A DNA stretch of 64,000 bases from Symbiodinium microadriaticum (lineage: Eukaryota > Sar > Dinophyceae > Suessiales > Symbiodiniaceae): assembly GCA_001939145.1 (NCBI GenBank), contig LSRX01000187.1, forward strand, positions 736,097 to 800,096. The letters run 5' to 3'. A program made the translations under genes and the position numbers. Below, piece after piece: positions 24,678 through 35,830 of the stretch (the first letter of the stretch is position 1; every line of letters begins with the position of its first letter). The notes under the pieces were generated by a model, which was given only the letters and a program-made list of their open reading frames with translations, did no database searches and was not told where the DNA came from.

Positions 24678-26764
24678 CGCCAGGTGCTGCATGAGCTTTC
24701 GGGCGTGCTTCCAGAATACTGTGCGGCAGAGCGTAGCCTATACTACAGAATCTATACAACAGCATAGCATAAATTAGCGGACTGAGCCCGCATCTCTTGA
24801 GAGACTGGAGACGGCTCGCTGTCGGAACATGCCCCCCATCAACATCCTGCAAGCAAATCATCACAGCCTTGTGGTCCTGATCTTTGGCAGCCAGAAAACC
24901 CCCTGCACCGGGATCTAGATTTGGAGGGAGCGGCGAGGAATGCGGACCTCGGATTTGGGGCTCCGGCTTGTAGAGTGGTGCCAGGAGGAGTTTCCCGGAG
25001 TCTGGCCGTTATCGTGATTGCTGCGATGACTTGCATTTGGAATACTTCGTCACTCATGAGTCGTCAGAGGTTCCCTCTTCCTTCCGCCTGTCTTGGGCAT
25101 GGATCTCTCCTGCGCATAGCTGCACCTCGGCAGGCGACAGGAAGTCGAGTCCCATGCACACTAATTAACCTTGCCTGCAGTATTGCTTGGTCCTGTCTGT
25201 GTGCTTTGGGTACGATCTCCGAAAGTTGAGGGCGCGCGCAGACCAATGGTCTGATTGAGGATGTGTGACCGAATGCTTGAAAGCTCCGTTAAATTGTCAG
25301 AAAGGGCTGCCTGGTTTAGTGTGTCTATTCTTCCTTTGCCGTCACCCAGGAGCACCTCAGTTGTTAATGGTGCGAGGCTTTTCGAAATGTTTCGTCTGTT
25401 ATCTGTTATAAACTGGCGCAGACAGGTAGATCTGGCACGTCCCTCTCCTGGTCTGTAGCTAGATCATACCGATACATATACAAGTGCAATTTCGCGTGTG
25501 CGTGTGTTATATGCATATTTATATATGTAACTCTACGCCAGCATCCATCCACCCACCCACCTGGACATCCATCCATCCATCGATCCATTCACGGAGGCAT
25601 GCATGCATAAAAGTACAGCTGTGTGCTACGGCCAAGGTGCTCGTAACAGCAATCCCCGCACCTGCTGTCGTGTGCTTCCTTTCCCAAAAAGCCCTTCCCT
25701 GCAGCGTCCGATCCGTGAGTCGGAGCTGGCCGACCCCCTGCTGTTTTGGGGCCTCACATGCGCACAAGTCTGATGATTCAACACTGTATGCATGCATGCC
25801 TGAGGGCTTCTGCGGCCTTGACAGTAACGACAGTCGCGAAACCCCTGAGCCCCAGCATGACCAGTACCTGTAACGCGATTTGGTGGAACCATGCAGGGTG
25901 GTTGGCGACACCGGACATGACACCGTATGTGCAACTGGAATGCAACTCCGAAGCCTGAGCCCCTAGCCGTCACGGACACCCGAAGGCTTCTACAATCCTA
26001 CCTACCAGATGCACTTGTCGCAGTGCGGCATGGTCGCGGCCTCAGAACTTGTCAGAACCAAGGTTCTCCAGGCCCCGGCCCCTTCACAGGCTCTTGTCCA
26101 TCCCACTGCCTGTTCATCTCTCCAGTTAGCCTTCCAATCTAACTATGTCTGTGCCCTTGATAGGCTTGATTTGATGTGCGTGTCTGTGCTGCCATGTCTT
26201 CTACCGCAACGTAGTATAATGTAAGGCAATAAATGTGGTGCAAGGCCATTACAACAACCTTGGATGATCGGCTACTTTGAGCTGTTTGTTAAGTCGGCAT
26301 CGCGAGGGGGAGTGTGCGAAATCCAGGTGTCCGTGAATTTGGTGCATACCGAAGAGGGACTCTAAAGATTTACTATATTAGCATTACTTGCTCGTTACGT
26401 TTGACTTTCATGGTCAGTGGGTCCCGCCACGGTCCATAAAGTCCCTTGGTCCTGACTTCAGTCGAGGATCATTCAACCAAGTGCCCAATGCACATTCATA
26501 CGGAGAACATTGCCTGCGCCAGGCTGCAGTGCATTGGCGACACGGGCGATGGCAGTCGCTGACTTCGGATTCGTCGGCTCGCCATGATCATCCTCGTACA
26601 GTTCATCCCAGGTGGAACAGTCGTGTTCCAATCCACCGCCATCGCACCAGTGGCACTACTTTATGGCCTATCAACCTCCATTCCACGAGGTTGGTCCCAT
26701 TCAAGGTTGCCCTGCGGGACCATTCGCTGGCCTCATCAAGACAGAGGAGGCATTTGGGCGAAAA

Positions 26765-26953
26765 TCAAGGGCACTCGGAGTATGCGCATGCTCGGCGCCA
26801 GTGTCCACATCCAGTTGTTTCCATTCTAACCACTCGCCTCGAAGATCGAGATATGGTCAGTGACTTGGCATTCGCCAATTTCATTTTCTGCTGCCCAGTG
26901 CCATTCATCACCCAGCAGCGGGTGGCTTCTGTCTTCGTGCGCTTGAAGACCAC
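26765..26953 (-). CDS. Hypothetical minus-strand coding segment
   Basis: The minus frame includes VFKRTKTEATRCWVMNGTG and KMKLANAKSLTISRSSRR, protein-like but not recognised. It lies in the same CATTC/CAGTC-rich patch as two segments to the right and could belong to the same split or degraded gene. There is no firm start, stop or splice evidence. Confidence 0.25.
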   Translation of the reverse strand: MVFKRTKTEATRCWVMNGTGQQKMKLANAKSLTISRSSRRVVRMETTGCGHWRRACAYSECP

Positions 26954-27054
26954 GACGCAAATGGGCTTTCCAGTCTCATTCGGCTAATAGACATGCTTCC
27001 TCAATGCGCTCAGTGCATTGAAGCTGCCATTCAGCTGGCCGCAAGGGTAGCGGC

Positions 27055-27435
27055 TCAACTCCGGGCTGCCGTCTCAAAGAGTTCGCTTCGAAACACTGCC
27101 TCTGCCAGTCCAGTCTGGGCACTCAGCAATCTGTTTGCGAGGTCATTCGCCTCAATGACAAGGCGTTTCTTGTCATTCTCCGCCAGCATTGTCACATATT
27201 CATCCAGTCTGGTCCACATTCTGGTGATGTCGGGGCCACAGTCCATTCGGGTGATGGCAGTCGCCGTTTCGCGACTCACCAGACCATTCCGGCTGAGACG
27301 ACGAGGCACCATTTCTTCATTCGACAAGTGGCGGGCCTTCGGTAGGAAATCCTTACTGCTCACAATCGGCGGGGCAGTCGCCTTCGGGGCAACCTTGGCT
27401 GCTGCTCCATTCCGGATGCCCGGTGCCGTGTCCAT
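27055..27435 (-). CDS. Hypothetical protein segment, 126 residues
   Basis: The frame begins MDTAPGIRNG and ends with a helix-like charged run (TRLDEYVTMLAENDKKR, then LANRLLSAQTGLAEAV). Family unknown. It is in the same minus frame as the segment at 27481-27702, from which a single TGA at 27481-27483 separates it, so the two may be one gene with a nonsense change or short intron. Confidence 0.35.
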   Translation of the reverse strand: MDTAPGIRNGAAAKVAPKATAPPIVSSKDFLPKARHLSNEEMVPRRLSRNGLVSRETATAITRMDCGPDITRMWTRLDEYVTMLAENDKKRLVIEANDLANRLLSAQTGLAEAVFRSELFETAARS

Positions 27436-27480
27436 TCCGCAGGCTGCAGATCGACAGTCGCAGTCCGGCGAACAAAGGAT

Positions 27481-27702
27481 TCACCCATTACCAGTCGATG
27501 CAGGCCTTTGACCCGGGATCTGGCCCAGCAGGTGCAATGAGACCAGCGTGGTCTGCACTCCTTCATTCTTGATCTTTTCCACAGTCCGGCCACTCAGCTG
27601 GGCCAAGATCTCTGCCAGCTCATTCACATCAATCGCCTCCATCCGCTCTTCCGGGATGACCGTCACATTCTGCTGCATTACGGCAACAGTCTTGGGGGCC
27701 AA
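27481..27702 (-). CDS. Hypothetical protein segment, 73 residues
   Basis: The frame begins MAPKTVAVMQQNVTVIPEER and continues with a regular helical-looking run (VNELAEILAQLSGRTVEKI). It looks like real protein but I cannot name it. It ends at TGA, with the next open stretch in the same frame directly downstream. Confidence 0.35.
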   Translation of the reverse strand: MAPKTVAVMQQNVTVIPEERMEAIDVNELAEILAQLSGRTVEKIKNEGVQTTLVSLHLLGQIPGQRPASTGNG

Positions 27703-27745
27703 CTCTTTAAACTAGCAAAGGAGCCAGCAGTCTACACTCTATGCA

Positions 27746-29767
27746 GTCGGAGGTCGCACGAAGGAAGCCGGTATTCTTTGCCGTGTGTTTTCAACATTCT
27801 CAGCCCAATTTCGGTGTGAGCATTGTTGCCCCTCGGAACGATCACTCTTCTATCAGTTTGCTATCTTCTGAAGTGCATTGTCTGCTTCTTCTCTCGGCAC
27901 AAGCGCCGCAACAGCGTTCTTTCTCTCTCCGTCTGGCATGGCAGCCATACATATTCTACGAATGATTCCTCAAGAGTTAGATTACACAAACATGGTCCCG
28001 TCACACAAAGATGCCACTGCAACCGACACCGCGCACGCATCGGCAAAGGAAATTAGATATCTTCTGGGTCGTCTCGTCGCCAGCAGTGGTGTAAGTGCCG
28101 GCGAGCAGTTGATGTTGTCTTCACCTCAGATAGCATGCCAGGCTGGTTGCTGTCGTCCCAAGCACAATTGAGCTTTGCCAACGACGACCCCTTCGCTGAA
28201 CTGTGCCAGCCATGGAAGTCCACCTACAAGGTCTGGAGGTTGCACACTCCTTCAACTTTCGATGTTCAGCACCTATACTCGGGCCTTGGGCGACAATTGC
28301 TCTCAAGTGGCCACCCAACCGTGCCCGGTAATGCTTCCAGGACGCGGGACCCATTAGTAGTAGTATTCATGTTTTCACCGCCATCAGCAGCAGCTCTCCA
28401 CATTCGATCACAGCTGACACACGAACGCCCAAGAAGTCCCCGTGAGTGCTGGGTTTCGTGCTACGCCTTTCTGGCCCAGGGTCCTTCGTTTTGCTCTACT
28501 CTTTGGCGCCATGTGACCGGCTGTGACCTGTTTTGAAGCGTTCCACGGCATTGTCAATAAATGAATTTGAAAGCTTGTCACTGAAGCAGCTACTTGAATC
28601 CAGCCCGGCTAAACGTCCCTCACGAACCCGCATTTCAACACCTTCCCAACTAGCTGCAGACGAGTTTCCCTGACTTCTATACTTCTTGAAAGATTTCAGA
28701 ATTCAACTGGAGCTTTCGGCCCTTTGCCACTACTGTACCCCTGAGCTCGAAACCCTGCTTGGATCTGGCACGGCTGTCCAGGAATGCACAAGACAGTGAC
28801 TGCCCCAAATCTGGTTCCCTCAGACCAGGTTTGGCGGCCCAACTTCACGGCACCGGCAGATTGTCGTGATGGTAATTTGCTTGGAGGCCGAAAAGCTGCT
28901 GCATCAGCAGTGTAGAAAAGACAGGCAGAGCCAGGATTTTGGGCATAGACGTAGGATGTGGACTTCAGACACGCTTTTCACAGCAAGCACTTGGACCGTC
29001 AGTTTGAACTTGCTTGTAGGAGTAATGTGGCACTGGGTTTTGCGCAGTTGGGTTCTTTAATGCGTTGTTTTGGCGGCTGGTTCTTTGTTGGCATTTTTTG
29101 GCGACGTCTCTATTGCGTTGTTGTTGGCCCGGCAGGACTTTTGTTTGTTTGGTTTTTCCCTTCTGCTAATGGTCAATGATAGCGAGAGCGAAAAAGTCAT
29201 TATTGCAGCAGGGGGGCACACACTAAATACTAAACCCAGTACCACATTAGAAGTCATTATTGTTATTATTATTCTCTTGTCTGGCAAACAAAGAAGACAT
29301 GTTGAGCAGTTGAGCAGTACCTGTAGTAGAGGCGCAGAGTTGCTGGAAGTTCCACCACCGCGCCAAAGCCTAATCCCCAAGCGTGGTGGCCCGAATCCGA
29401 CGCTGCCAAAGCCCGGGATGCTCGTGATGGCAAGGGCCGTCGCGTCTGTCTTCTAGACCATCGCGGCCCTTCGTCTACGTACATTTACATGCAAAAGCTC
29501 AAGACTCCGAGTCTGAGGTGCCGAAGCTCGGGACTTCGCAAGCTCTGCCAACAATTTAGTTTGAAACCCAAATAGCCCACAGAGAAGCACCCTCAAGTAA
29601 ATCCGGCAAGCCTTATGAGACATAAAGGGAAATCGAGAGAAACACCGGAGGTGGCATGCGAGGCCTTTTGAAGCGACGGAGCTCCTTGCTGCCTCTCGAG
29701 CTGGCAAGTGCCTTGCCATGCACTCCATAATTTGTTCAGGAGGCAAGATCCAGCAAGTTGTTGACCT
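27746..29767. other. Unassigned DNA
   Basis: Short open frames on both strands, none recognised; no strong repeat. Confidence 0.5.
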
Positions 29768-30220
29768 AGCCGCAGATCCATAAGTGCTGATGCAGCCGCC
29801 CTGAATTCCCTCGAGGAGCTCGTTAAGCACTCCGGTCAACCCAACCCGAAGGCCCCTCTACCGTCTTGCGGGCTTCTACAAGCAGTGTATTGCGATCCAA
29901 TCTTCAAGGAGGCTCTTGTTACAGATGTAGGCGGGATGAGATCTATTCTTCGGCTTGCTCTAGCATCTGCAATTCCTGTGTTCTGGTCCGGAACTGGACT
30001 TGACCCACAGATTCTTAAGTTACATTGCCCTACGCTTGTTGCTGGACCGAACCCACAGATTCTTGATCCCATATCTGTTACAGTAACCAAATCGATCATG
30101 TGTGCCCCGAAGGTGCTCACTGATGCTGTTGGCTCAGCTGTTTCCAGCATGATCTCCCGAGATTTCAGCACAAAGATTTCTGTGGCTGTGGGTCCAAACT
30201 GTGCCTTGCTGCGCCATTAA
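29768..30220 (+). CDS. Hypothetical open frame, about 150 codons
   Basis: Open after a TGA near 29765, the frame reads SADAAALNSLEELVKHSG, then YCDPIFKEALVTDVGGMRSI, then two similar short units (GLDPQILKL and GPNPQILDP), then VTDAVGSAVSSMISRDF-like sequence to a TAA at 30218. Composition is protein-like and there is no ATG at the left end, which fits an internal or terminal exon. The frame contains no domain I can name. Confidence 0.3.
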   Translation, partial: SRRSISADAAALNSLEELVKHSGQPNPKAPLPSCGLLQAVYCDPIFKEALVTDVGGMRSILRLALASAIPVFWSGTGLDPQILKLHCPTLVAGPNPQILDPISVTVTKSIMCAPKVLTDAVGSAVSSMISRDFSTKISVAVGPNCALLRH

Positions 30221-33200
30221 CATGCCAGTTGTTTGTTGATTTGCTTGCATTCCTCTTCTCTCCTTATGGCCCGCTGCGGTCACTGTCTTGGTGGCGAGGT
30301 GCTGACGATCGAGTATGACATGTCGGCGCTGGCGAGCCAGCATCAGCAAAGCAATACACTTTCGGCCTGCTTTCGACGATTCGACGGCCATCTGCGTGTT
30401 CTGCGGGCTATGCGCTCAGAGCTCCGGCAGAGGCTTCCTTCGCTGGGCTGACATTGAAGATGCAGCTCAAGCCAGACAGCTCTGACTCCGATCCTGATCC
30501 TGCAGCCCACCTACTGTGACGCCGCATCCTGTGACAGCGACACGCCTGCTCACCTTAGTCGGTTGACCACCGCAGACCAGCTATGCTGGGAATATAGTAG
30601 TTGGCTCTCTTACACAATGGACTCCTGTCTTGGAGGTCTCATGGCACCGTCTCGTCCTTGGAAGCAATGGGATTGTCGATTCCTAAAGCGCATGCATCGG
30701 CACGTTCAAAAGAAGACTCCGGGGAAAAGGAAGGGTTTAGCAGAGTGCCGAGACAGACTTATTGCAGTTGCAGTGGGCAATCTTGAATGCCGGCTCCTGC
30801 ATGTTGGGCAATGCTGTATGAAGGGTTAAGAAAGGAAGGTAGACTTGCACAAGTCCGGAGAGACCTTTGGCGACGAACTCCTCGATTAGTACTCCTACAG
30901 CGGTAGAAAAAGGAAAAGACCACCTAATTTCCTAAGTCTTTCTGAAGACCTGTAGCAGCAGCTAGCAGACATGATGCCATCGCAGACCTAAACAGTGAAC
31001 GAGTACCTGGGCTTCGAGAATGAATCTAGAGTCTAGAGTCTCAGGGACCAGTCCAGGAGCCATGATCAACTGTGGGATCCCAAGCCCACCCCATGAGCCC
31101 AAAGTGGACACTGTCGTGTACCGCACTGTGTCGGGAGCATGAGCCCCACCCCTAAAATGCGCGCGAGACTGCGCCGGAAGCACGATTTCCACCCAAAAAG
31201 ATAGCAAAATACACATGGGACTTGTGACGCATCTCTGCGCTAAGCAGCGTAAATAGTATGTTTTCTTCAGAAAGCTGTCTTCCGTTCGGTCGCGGGCGAC
31301 GCGGAAACATGTGTCAAGACCTCCTTACGACATCTTACAATCTGAGAACTCCATAGTGGCCAACAGTGTTGCCACACTGTTTGACAATTGGGTTTGGATA
31401 GACTCGCATGCGCCGGGCCCTTTGAATAAGACCACTCGACGTGCAGGGCTTGCTGTGGCATTGTGCGGCATACTGTCCTTCGATTATTGGCAGGCTCCTT
31501 CTAAGAGTGCTCGTAGTGACAAGCCAGCGGATGCAGCAGTTGCAAGCGAAGCCATAATCTTATCACTCGTATGTACGGCACTTGTCAAGTCAAGGGCGCA
31601 TATGACCATGAGTGATGGCTCAACGCAAGCTGGTGGCCGGAGAGCAATGGAGGACAGAAGCAGATCATACAGTTCGTGCACATGACAAGTGTCTTCCGGA
31701 TGTTGTGCTCCTCCTCAGCAACACTGCATGTTCAACCTAGACCAAGGTTCAACATCCGATCTAGCCTGTCGTGACGACAAGCCCCAAATAGGAATTCTGA
31801 GCAACCTATCGTCCCAGTCCGACATGCAAACATAAAGCATACTCCGTTCATTTTGCCCAGGGCTTCTCGCTGGAAATGTTTAAGATCCAGTGTGATTCTC
31901 CGTGTTTCGCTGTGTTTATCTTTCTTGTCTCGATGACTGTCTCTCTCTCTCTCTCTCTCCCTCTCTCTCTCGCTCTCTGTCTTTATCCTACGGAAGACTG
32001 TTCCTGACGTTCGCGAACTGACCTCAATGCTGAAACCTGAACCCCGTCATGGAACCGACTTCATTGTAGCTGCATGTGCACTCGTGTGGAATAAGGTTCT
32101 GTAACGAGGACTGATGGTTCCAGAATTCACCTGCAGTTGGGATTGGTTGCTTCTGGTTGCTTCCGTGATGATGGTGATGATCAGGAGGAGCTCACCTTCA
32201 CTTCTCGCATCTTCGCGGTCGCTGTTCGACACCGCAAGCTGGGCAAGAGAAGCGGCCACGACATGCGGGAGCCTTAGGATTCTCTATAAACGCCCAGGCG
32301 ACGGGAATGGTTGGATTTTCGGGGTGTCTGCTGAAACATGCGCTTTTGGTGAAAGCGCTCTGCGCCTTACGAGATGTACGCCATCTATGAGCATTCCTAG
32401 TAAGCATAGTGTAGAAGCAGCACCTTCAAGCATTCTGAACCCTGCAGGGAATGCTGGGTTGGGTTTGGACTTCGTTCCTCGCCGATGTAACTGGTGTTTT
32501 GCTCGTGGACAGGAACAAAAAGCACAGAATAGTCCAAATGTCCATGACTTGCTTGACCTACCTCCCAGCTCTCTGCTGCGTCGAGAGTATCAACATGCCG
32601 TCCCCAGCTTGAAGTGTGACAGTGCATCTTGTGACGGAAGGCATCTCTGATACACCACAGGCAGAAGAACTGCACAGAGGCCGGGCTCAGCAGCATCGGA
32701 ATTGTTGAATTTGGGAGTTCGGCTTGGATGGTAATTAGCATCATCGCCATGTTTCGCGTCATCACCAGCATGATCACCGTGGCGAGCATCGACTATGTCG
32801 GCCGAAGCTTCTCCACCGCCATCGTTATTGATACCCTCCTATCATCATCATCAGCATCCCTGCACTTGCCATCATCCGCTTCCTCCTCCTCTTCGTCATT
32901 ATAGAATCATGCTCATCATCGTAATCCTGCTCAGGCCCATTCTCATGCTGCGTGGTGCGGTCCATGTATCCATGCCTGTAAGATTTCGTGAAAAGGAGTA
33001 TGTCTTGATTCTGGTCGAACCGATGGTCCCTCGTCCGACACAGCGCCAGCCCACTTACACCCGAACATGCCACCCTTGATGCCCTCACTCCGCAATTTTT
33101 TGCGCATCTCCGAGGTGATGATTTAGAACTCTGGGATCTCGTCCCAAGACCTTTGATCGCAAGGGAACGGTTACATATATTGGGTAAAGAGGGACAGTTT

Positions 33201-33606
33201 CTCATTCAGTCCGAGGGCGTCATAACCAAATTGACATTCCCGGGTGGAGCTCTTGCGGGAGCCAATCAGCTTTCCAGAGAGGGACAGTTTCGGGCACCAT
33301 TGACTGGCTGAGGATCTGGAGGTCGGAGCATCACTGCGAGCACGTGCATCGAAACCATCACCACTGCAGACAGAGGGAGCAGTTTTAAACTCAAGATTTG
33401 CAGAAACATGCAAGCAGGAATCTAAGCTACCAGCAATTTGGAATGACTTCTTGAATCAATCTCGGGGACTATGGTCTGTGGCACATGCTCCATGTAAATC
33501 ACGTCTCAGAGTCGCAAACTCAGCGACTTTGACTGAAGCATTGGTTTGGGGTGAATTGCAGTAAGGCTTTCAAGCTACTTAGTCAGCTACTTCGTTCATA
33601 TGGAGG
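30221..33606. other. Unassigned DNA with a CT repeat
   Basis: Contains (CT)n at about 31940-31980 and ATC/TCATCA-rich DNA around 32830-32930. A 124-codon open frame at 31311-31685 has no recognisable features. No gene is supported. Confidence 0.5.
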
Positions 33607-33611
33607 GGGTG
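33607..33611. repeat. Target-site duplication of element B, left copy
   Basis: GGGTG immediately left of the 5' LTR equals the five bases immediately right of the 3' LTR (42601-42605). Confidence 0.9.
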
Positions 33612-33779
33612 TGTGAAATGTAAAGTCTTGTGCTCCTTCCGGAATGCATGTGTCTTCGACCGCTGTTCCTCTCGAGGGGCCCCTTTTAGCCTATGGCACG
33701 CAGTACAGAAGCTCAGGTTTCGCTATGGAAAAGAAGTGAGTGAGCGCGGTCGTGCGCTTTTGTCCACCTGAGTTTCTCA
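33612..33779 (+). repeat. 5' LTR of element B
   Basis: 168 bp from TGTGAAATG to GAGTTTCTCA. By eye identical to the 3' LTR except for one base (TTTTGTCC here, TTTTATCC there). It should carry promoter and polyadenylation signals, but no TATA box is evident. It is short for an LTR. Confidence 0.95.
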
Positions 33780-33781
33780 GG

Positions 33782-33793
33782 TGGTAGCGGAGC
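33782..33793 (+). other. Primer-binding site of element B
   Basis: TGGTAGCGGAGC lies two bases inside the 5' LTR. It is complementary to the 3' end of initiator tRNA-Met (the eukaryotic consensus site is close to TGGTAGCAGAG), the common copia primer. Element A uses a different, half-tRNA-like site. Confidence 0.8.
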
Positions 33794-33888
33794 ACTGATT
33801 GTGCTCACTGCTAAGGCAAGAGCGCCTGGCAGTTTGGTGGTGCCACCTTCCTCTTCGAGGGCGAGCAGTTTTTAATTGGTTGAGCTGG

Positions 33889-34569
33889 ATGCCGCCCAAA
33901 GGTTGGGGCGATCCTAACCCGGCGAGCGCTTCCGTGGCTGCGACACAAGGCCAAGGATTTGGGGGTTGGAAAGACCGTGATCCCCCTCCTCCCTACGATG
34001 GCAAGCAGCCCGATAAGACGTTTGATCGGTGGATGAAAGAGTTGCGGCTCTGGGAGTTTGAGACGGAGATCCCGAAGGAGAAATGGGGGGTCAAGATCCT
34101 CCGACAACTTTCGGGTTCTGCTCGAGCCGCAGCGGACAGTTTGTCTTTTGAAGACCTGGCTTGCGAAGCTGGAAGAGACAACCTGATCAAGGCCCTGAAA
34201 GAACACTTTGCCCCTCACCTCGAATCCTCTCTTCCTCGAGCCTTTGAGGAGGCGATTTATGGTGATGTGAGGAGCTCCCGGGAGACCTTCGGCGAGTTCG
34301 TGATTCGCATGGAGCATGCCTTCAAGGAGCTTGAACGGCAGGGAGTGAAGTTGGGTGACGTGGTTTTGGGCTACGTTTTGTTCAGAGGAGCGAACTTGTC
34401 CGAGGCCCAGGAGAATCAGATGCTTACATGGGGCGAAGGAAAGTACGATCGCTCAACGGTTGTGAAGGGGCTGCGGAGACTGGATAAGAACATCCACGAG
34501 GGCAAGAAGAAGAGCTCAGCCTTTCTTTTGGATGAGCTCGATGATCAGGTTGAAGCCGAGCCCGAATAG
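33889..34569 (+). CDS. Element B gag, capsid part
   Basis: The likely start is MPPKGWGDPN at 33889; an earlier in-frame Met at 33799 lies just past the primer site. The protein shows YDGKQPDKTFDRWMKELRLW, then SGSARAAADSL, then a conserved-looking FAPHLESSLPRAFEEAIYGD, the arrangement of copia-type gag capsid domains. It assembles the particle in which reverse transcription occurs. The frame meets a TAG at 34567-34569 and then stays open in the same frame through the zinc knuckle and protease, so gag is either truncated by a nonsense change or extended by UAG read-through. Confidence 0.85.
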   Translation: MPPKGWGDPNPASASVAATQGQGFGGWKDRDPPPPYDGKQPDKTFDRWMKELRLWEFETEIPKEKWGVKILRQLSGSARAAADSLSFEDLACEAGRDNLIKALKEHFAPHLESSLPRAFEEAIYGDVRSSRETFGEFVIRMEHAFKELERQGVKLGDVVLGYVLFRGANLSEAQENQMLTWGEGKYDRSTVVKGLRRLDKNIHEGKKKSSAFLLDELDDQVEAEPE

Positions 34570-35830
34570 GAGATCCAGGAGACCTATATGGAAGCTACTG
34601 AGGACACCGACGACGAGGACTATGTCTACATCGGCGAGGGTGAGATGCAGGAAATCTTCGATGAAGAGCACGTTCAAGAGGCTCTCGCCACGTATCAGGA
34701 TGTGCGGAAGTCCTTGAGGGATCAGAAGAACAGCCGTGGTTATTATCCTCAACCCTCTGGAAAAGGTCCTTCCTCGCCTGGTCGCAAAGGAAAAGGACGT
34801 GGAAAAGATCAGAGGCCGACTTTGGCCTTTAAAGGAAAGAACCGTGACTACGTCAAGTTTACAAAGAATGGCACGAAGATCCACGTCGACATGCTGAAGT
34901 TGAGAACCCGATGTGCTAGGTGTGGAGCTATAGGACACTGGGCGAAGGAGTGCAGGAATCCGCCCGACGAGCGCGGCAAAGCTGCGGCTGCTATGCGGAG
35001 TGCATCCTCGGCACCCTCGTCCCAAAGCGGAAGGTCAGGGTTCTTTGTCAAGAGCGACGGCGAAGCCAGTCCACAGACCTTCGTGACCAGCTGTGTTGGG
35101 ATTGAACAAAGCCAGGAAAGCGGCCACAGCATGAACCTCATGTCCTACATGCCCACTTTCGGGAAGTTTCTTCAGAGTGTAGTCGGTCGACGAGAACTAG
35201 GCGAGTGCACGCCAGTGGATGATTCAAGCAGTTCGCCTCCCCCAAGCTTTGCCGGCGTCACTACATGCCCGTCGCAGGGAGTGGTCGACACGGCGGCGCA
35301 GGACGGGCTCATCGGCAAGGCTGCTCTTCTCAGGCTCATAGGAAGCTTGAGAGATCATGGGCTGAAAGTGAACTGGAATAAGACGAAGAAAGCTCAGGCT
35401 TGTGGAGTTGGAGGCAAAGCCCAGGTTATTGGAATTGCTGAAGTGCCCTTGGGAATTGCTGGGATCAACGGCTTGATGGAGTTGACTGTTGTCGCTGATG
35501 ATGTGCCGCTCTTGCTGCCAATCAAGCTGCTTAAACAGTTGAAGGCCGTGGTGGATTTGTACAAGAATGTCTTGGAGCTCAAGAGTTACGACGTTCAGGC
35601 GCCTCTTGTCAATCTTCCATCAGGGCATGTGTCGGTTGGAGTGACCGAGTTTGCACCAGGAGGTTGGAAGTTGCCTAGTGAAGCTTTAGGGGCAAACTTG
35701 CAGTCTGAGCAGTTCACTCTCGCGAGCAGCGGCTTCATGAACCACAGCATGATTGCTCTCGAGAGTTTCATTGACAACCCCTCCTCTGCATCTTCCAGAC
35801 ATGGCGTCGCTTCTCATGGAGCGGATGCTT
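34570..35830 (+). CDS. Element B gag zinc knuckle and protease
   Basis: Continues the gag frame past the TAG. An acidic segment (DTDDEDYVYIGEGEMQ) and a basic Gly/Lys-rich linker precede a CX2CX4HX4C knuckle, CARCGAIGHWAKEC, at 34912-34953 that should bind RNA. VVDTAAQDGLIG (Asp codon at 35287) fits a retropepsin-type active site with D-T-A in place of D-S/T-G; hydrophobic strands follow (GIAEVPLGIAGINGLMELTV). The frame formally stays open to 36081, but beyond about 35800 it overlaps the next ORF and loses protein character. First Met after the TAG is at 34588. Confidence 0.75.

Larger units (their letters stand above)
21098..26455. other. Unassigned DNA with small simple repeats
   Basis: No gene recognised. 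It holds a GAT/GAC repeat at about 23530-23665, a short (TA)n at about 24650-24677, and a CATC/CACC patch at about 25540-25592. Many overlapping short open frames occur on both strands without convincing domain character. No RNA gene was recognised. Confidence 0.5.
26460..27745. repeat. Patch strongly enriched in CATTC and CAGTC
   Basis: By eye about 20 CATTC and about 15 CAGTC occur on the plus strand in roughly 1.3 kb (GAATG and GACTG on the minus strand), whereas about one or two of each would be expected by chance. Spacing is irregular and not tied to codon phase. Neighbouring kilobases do not show it. Function unknown. Confidence 0.5.
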
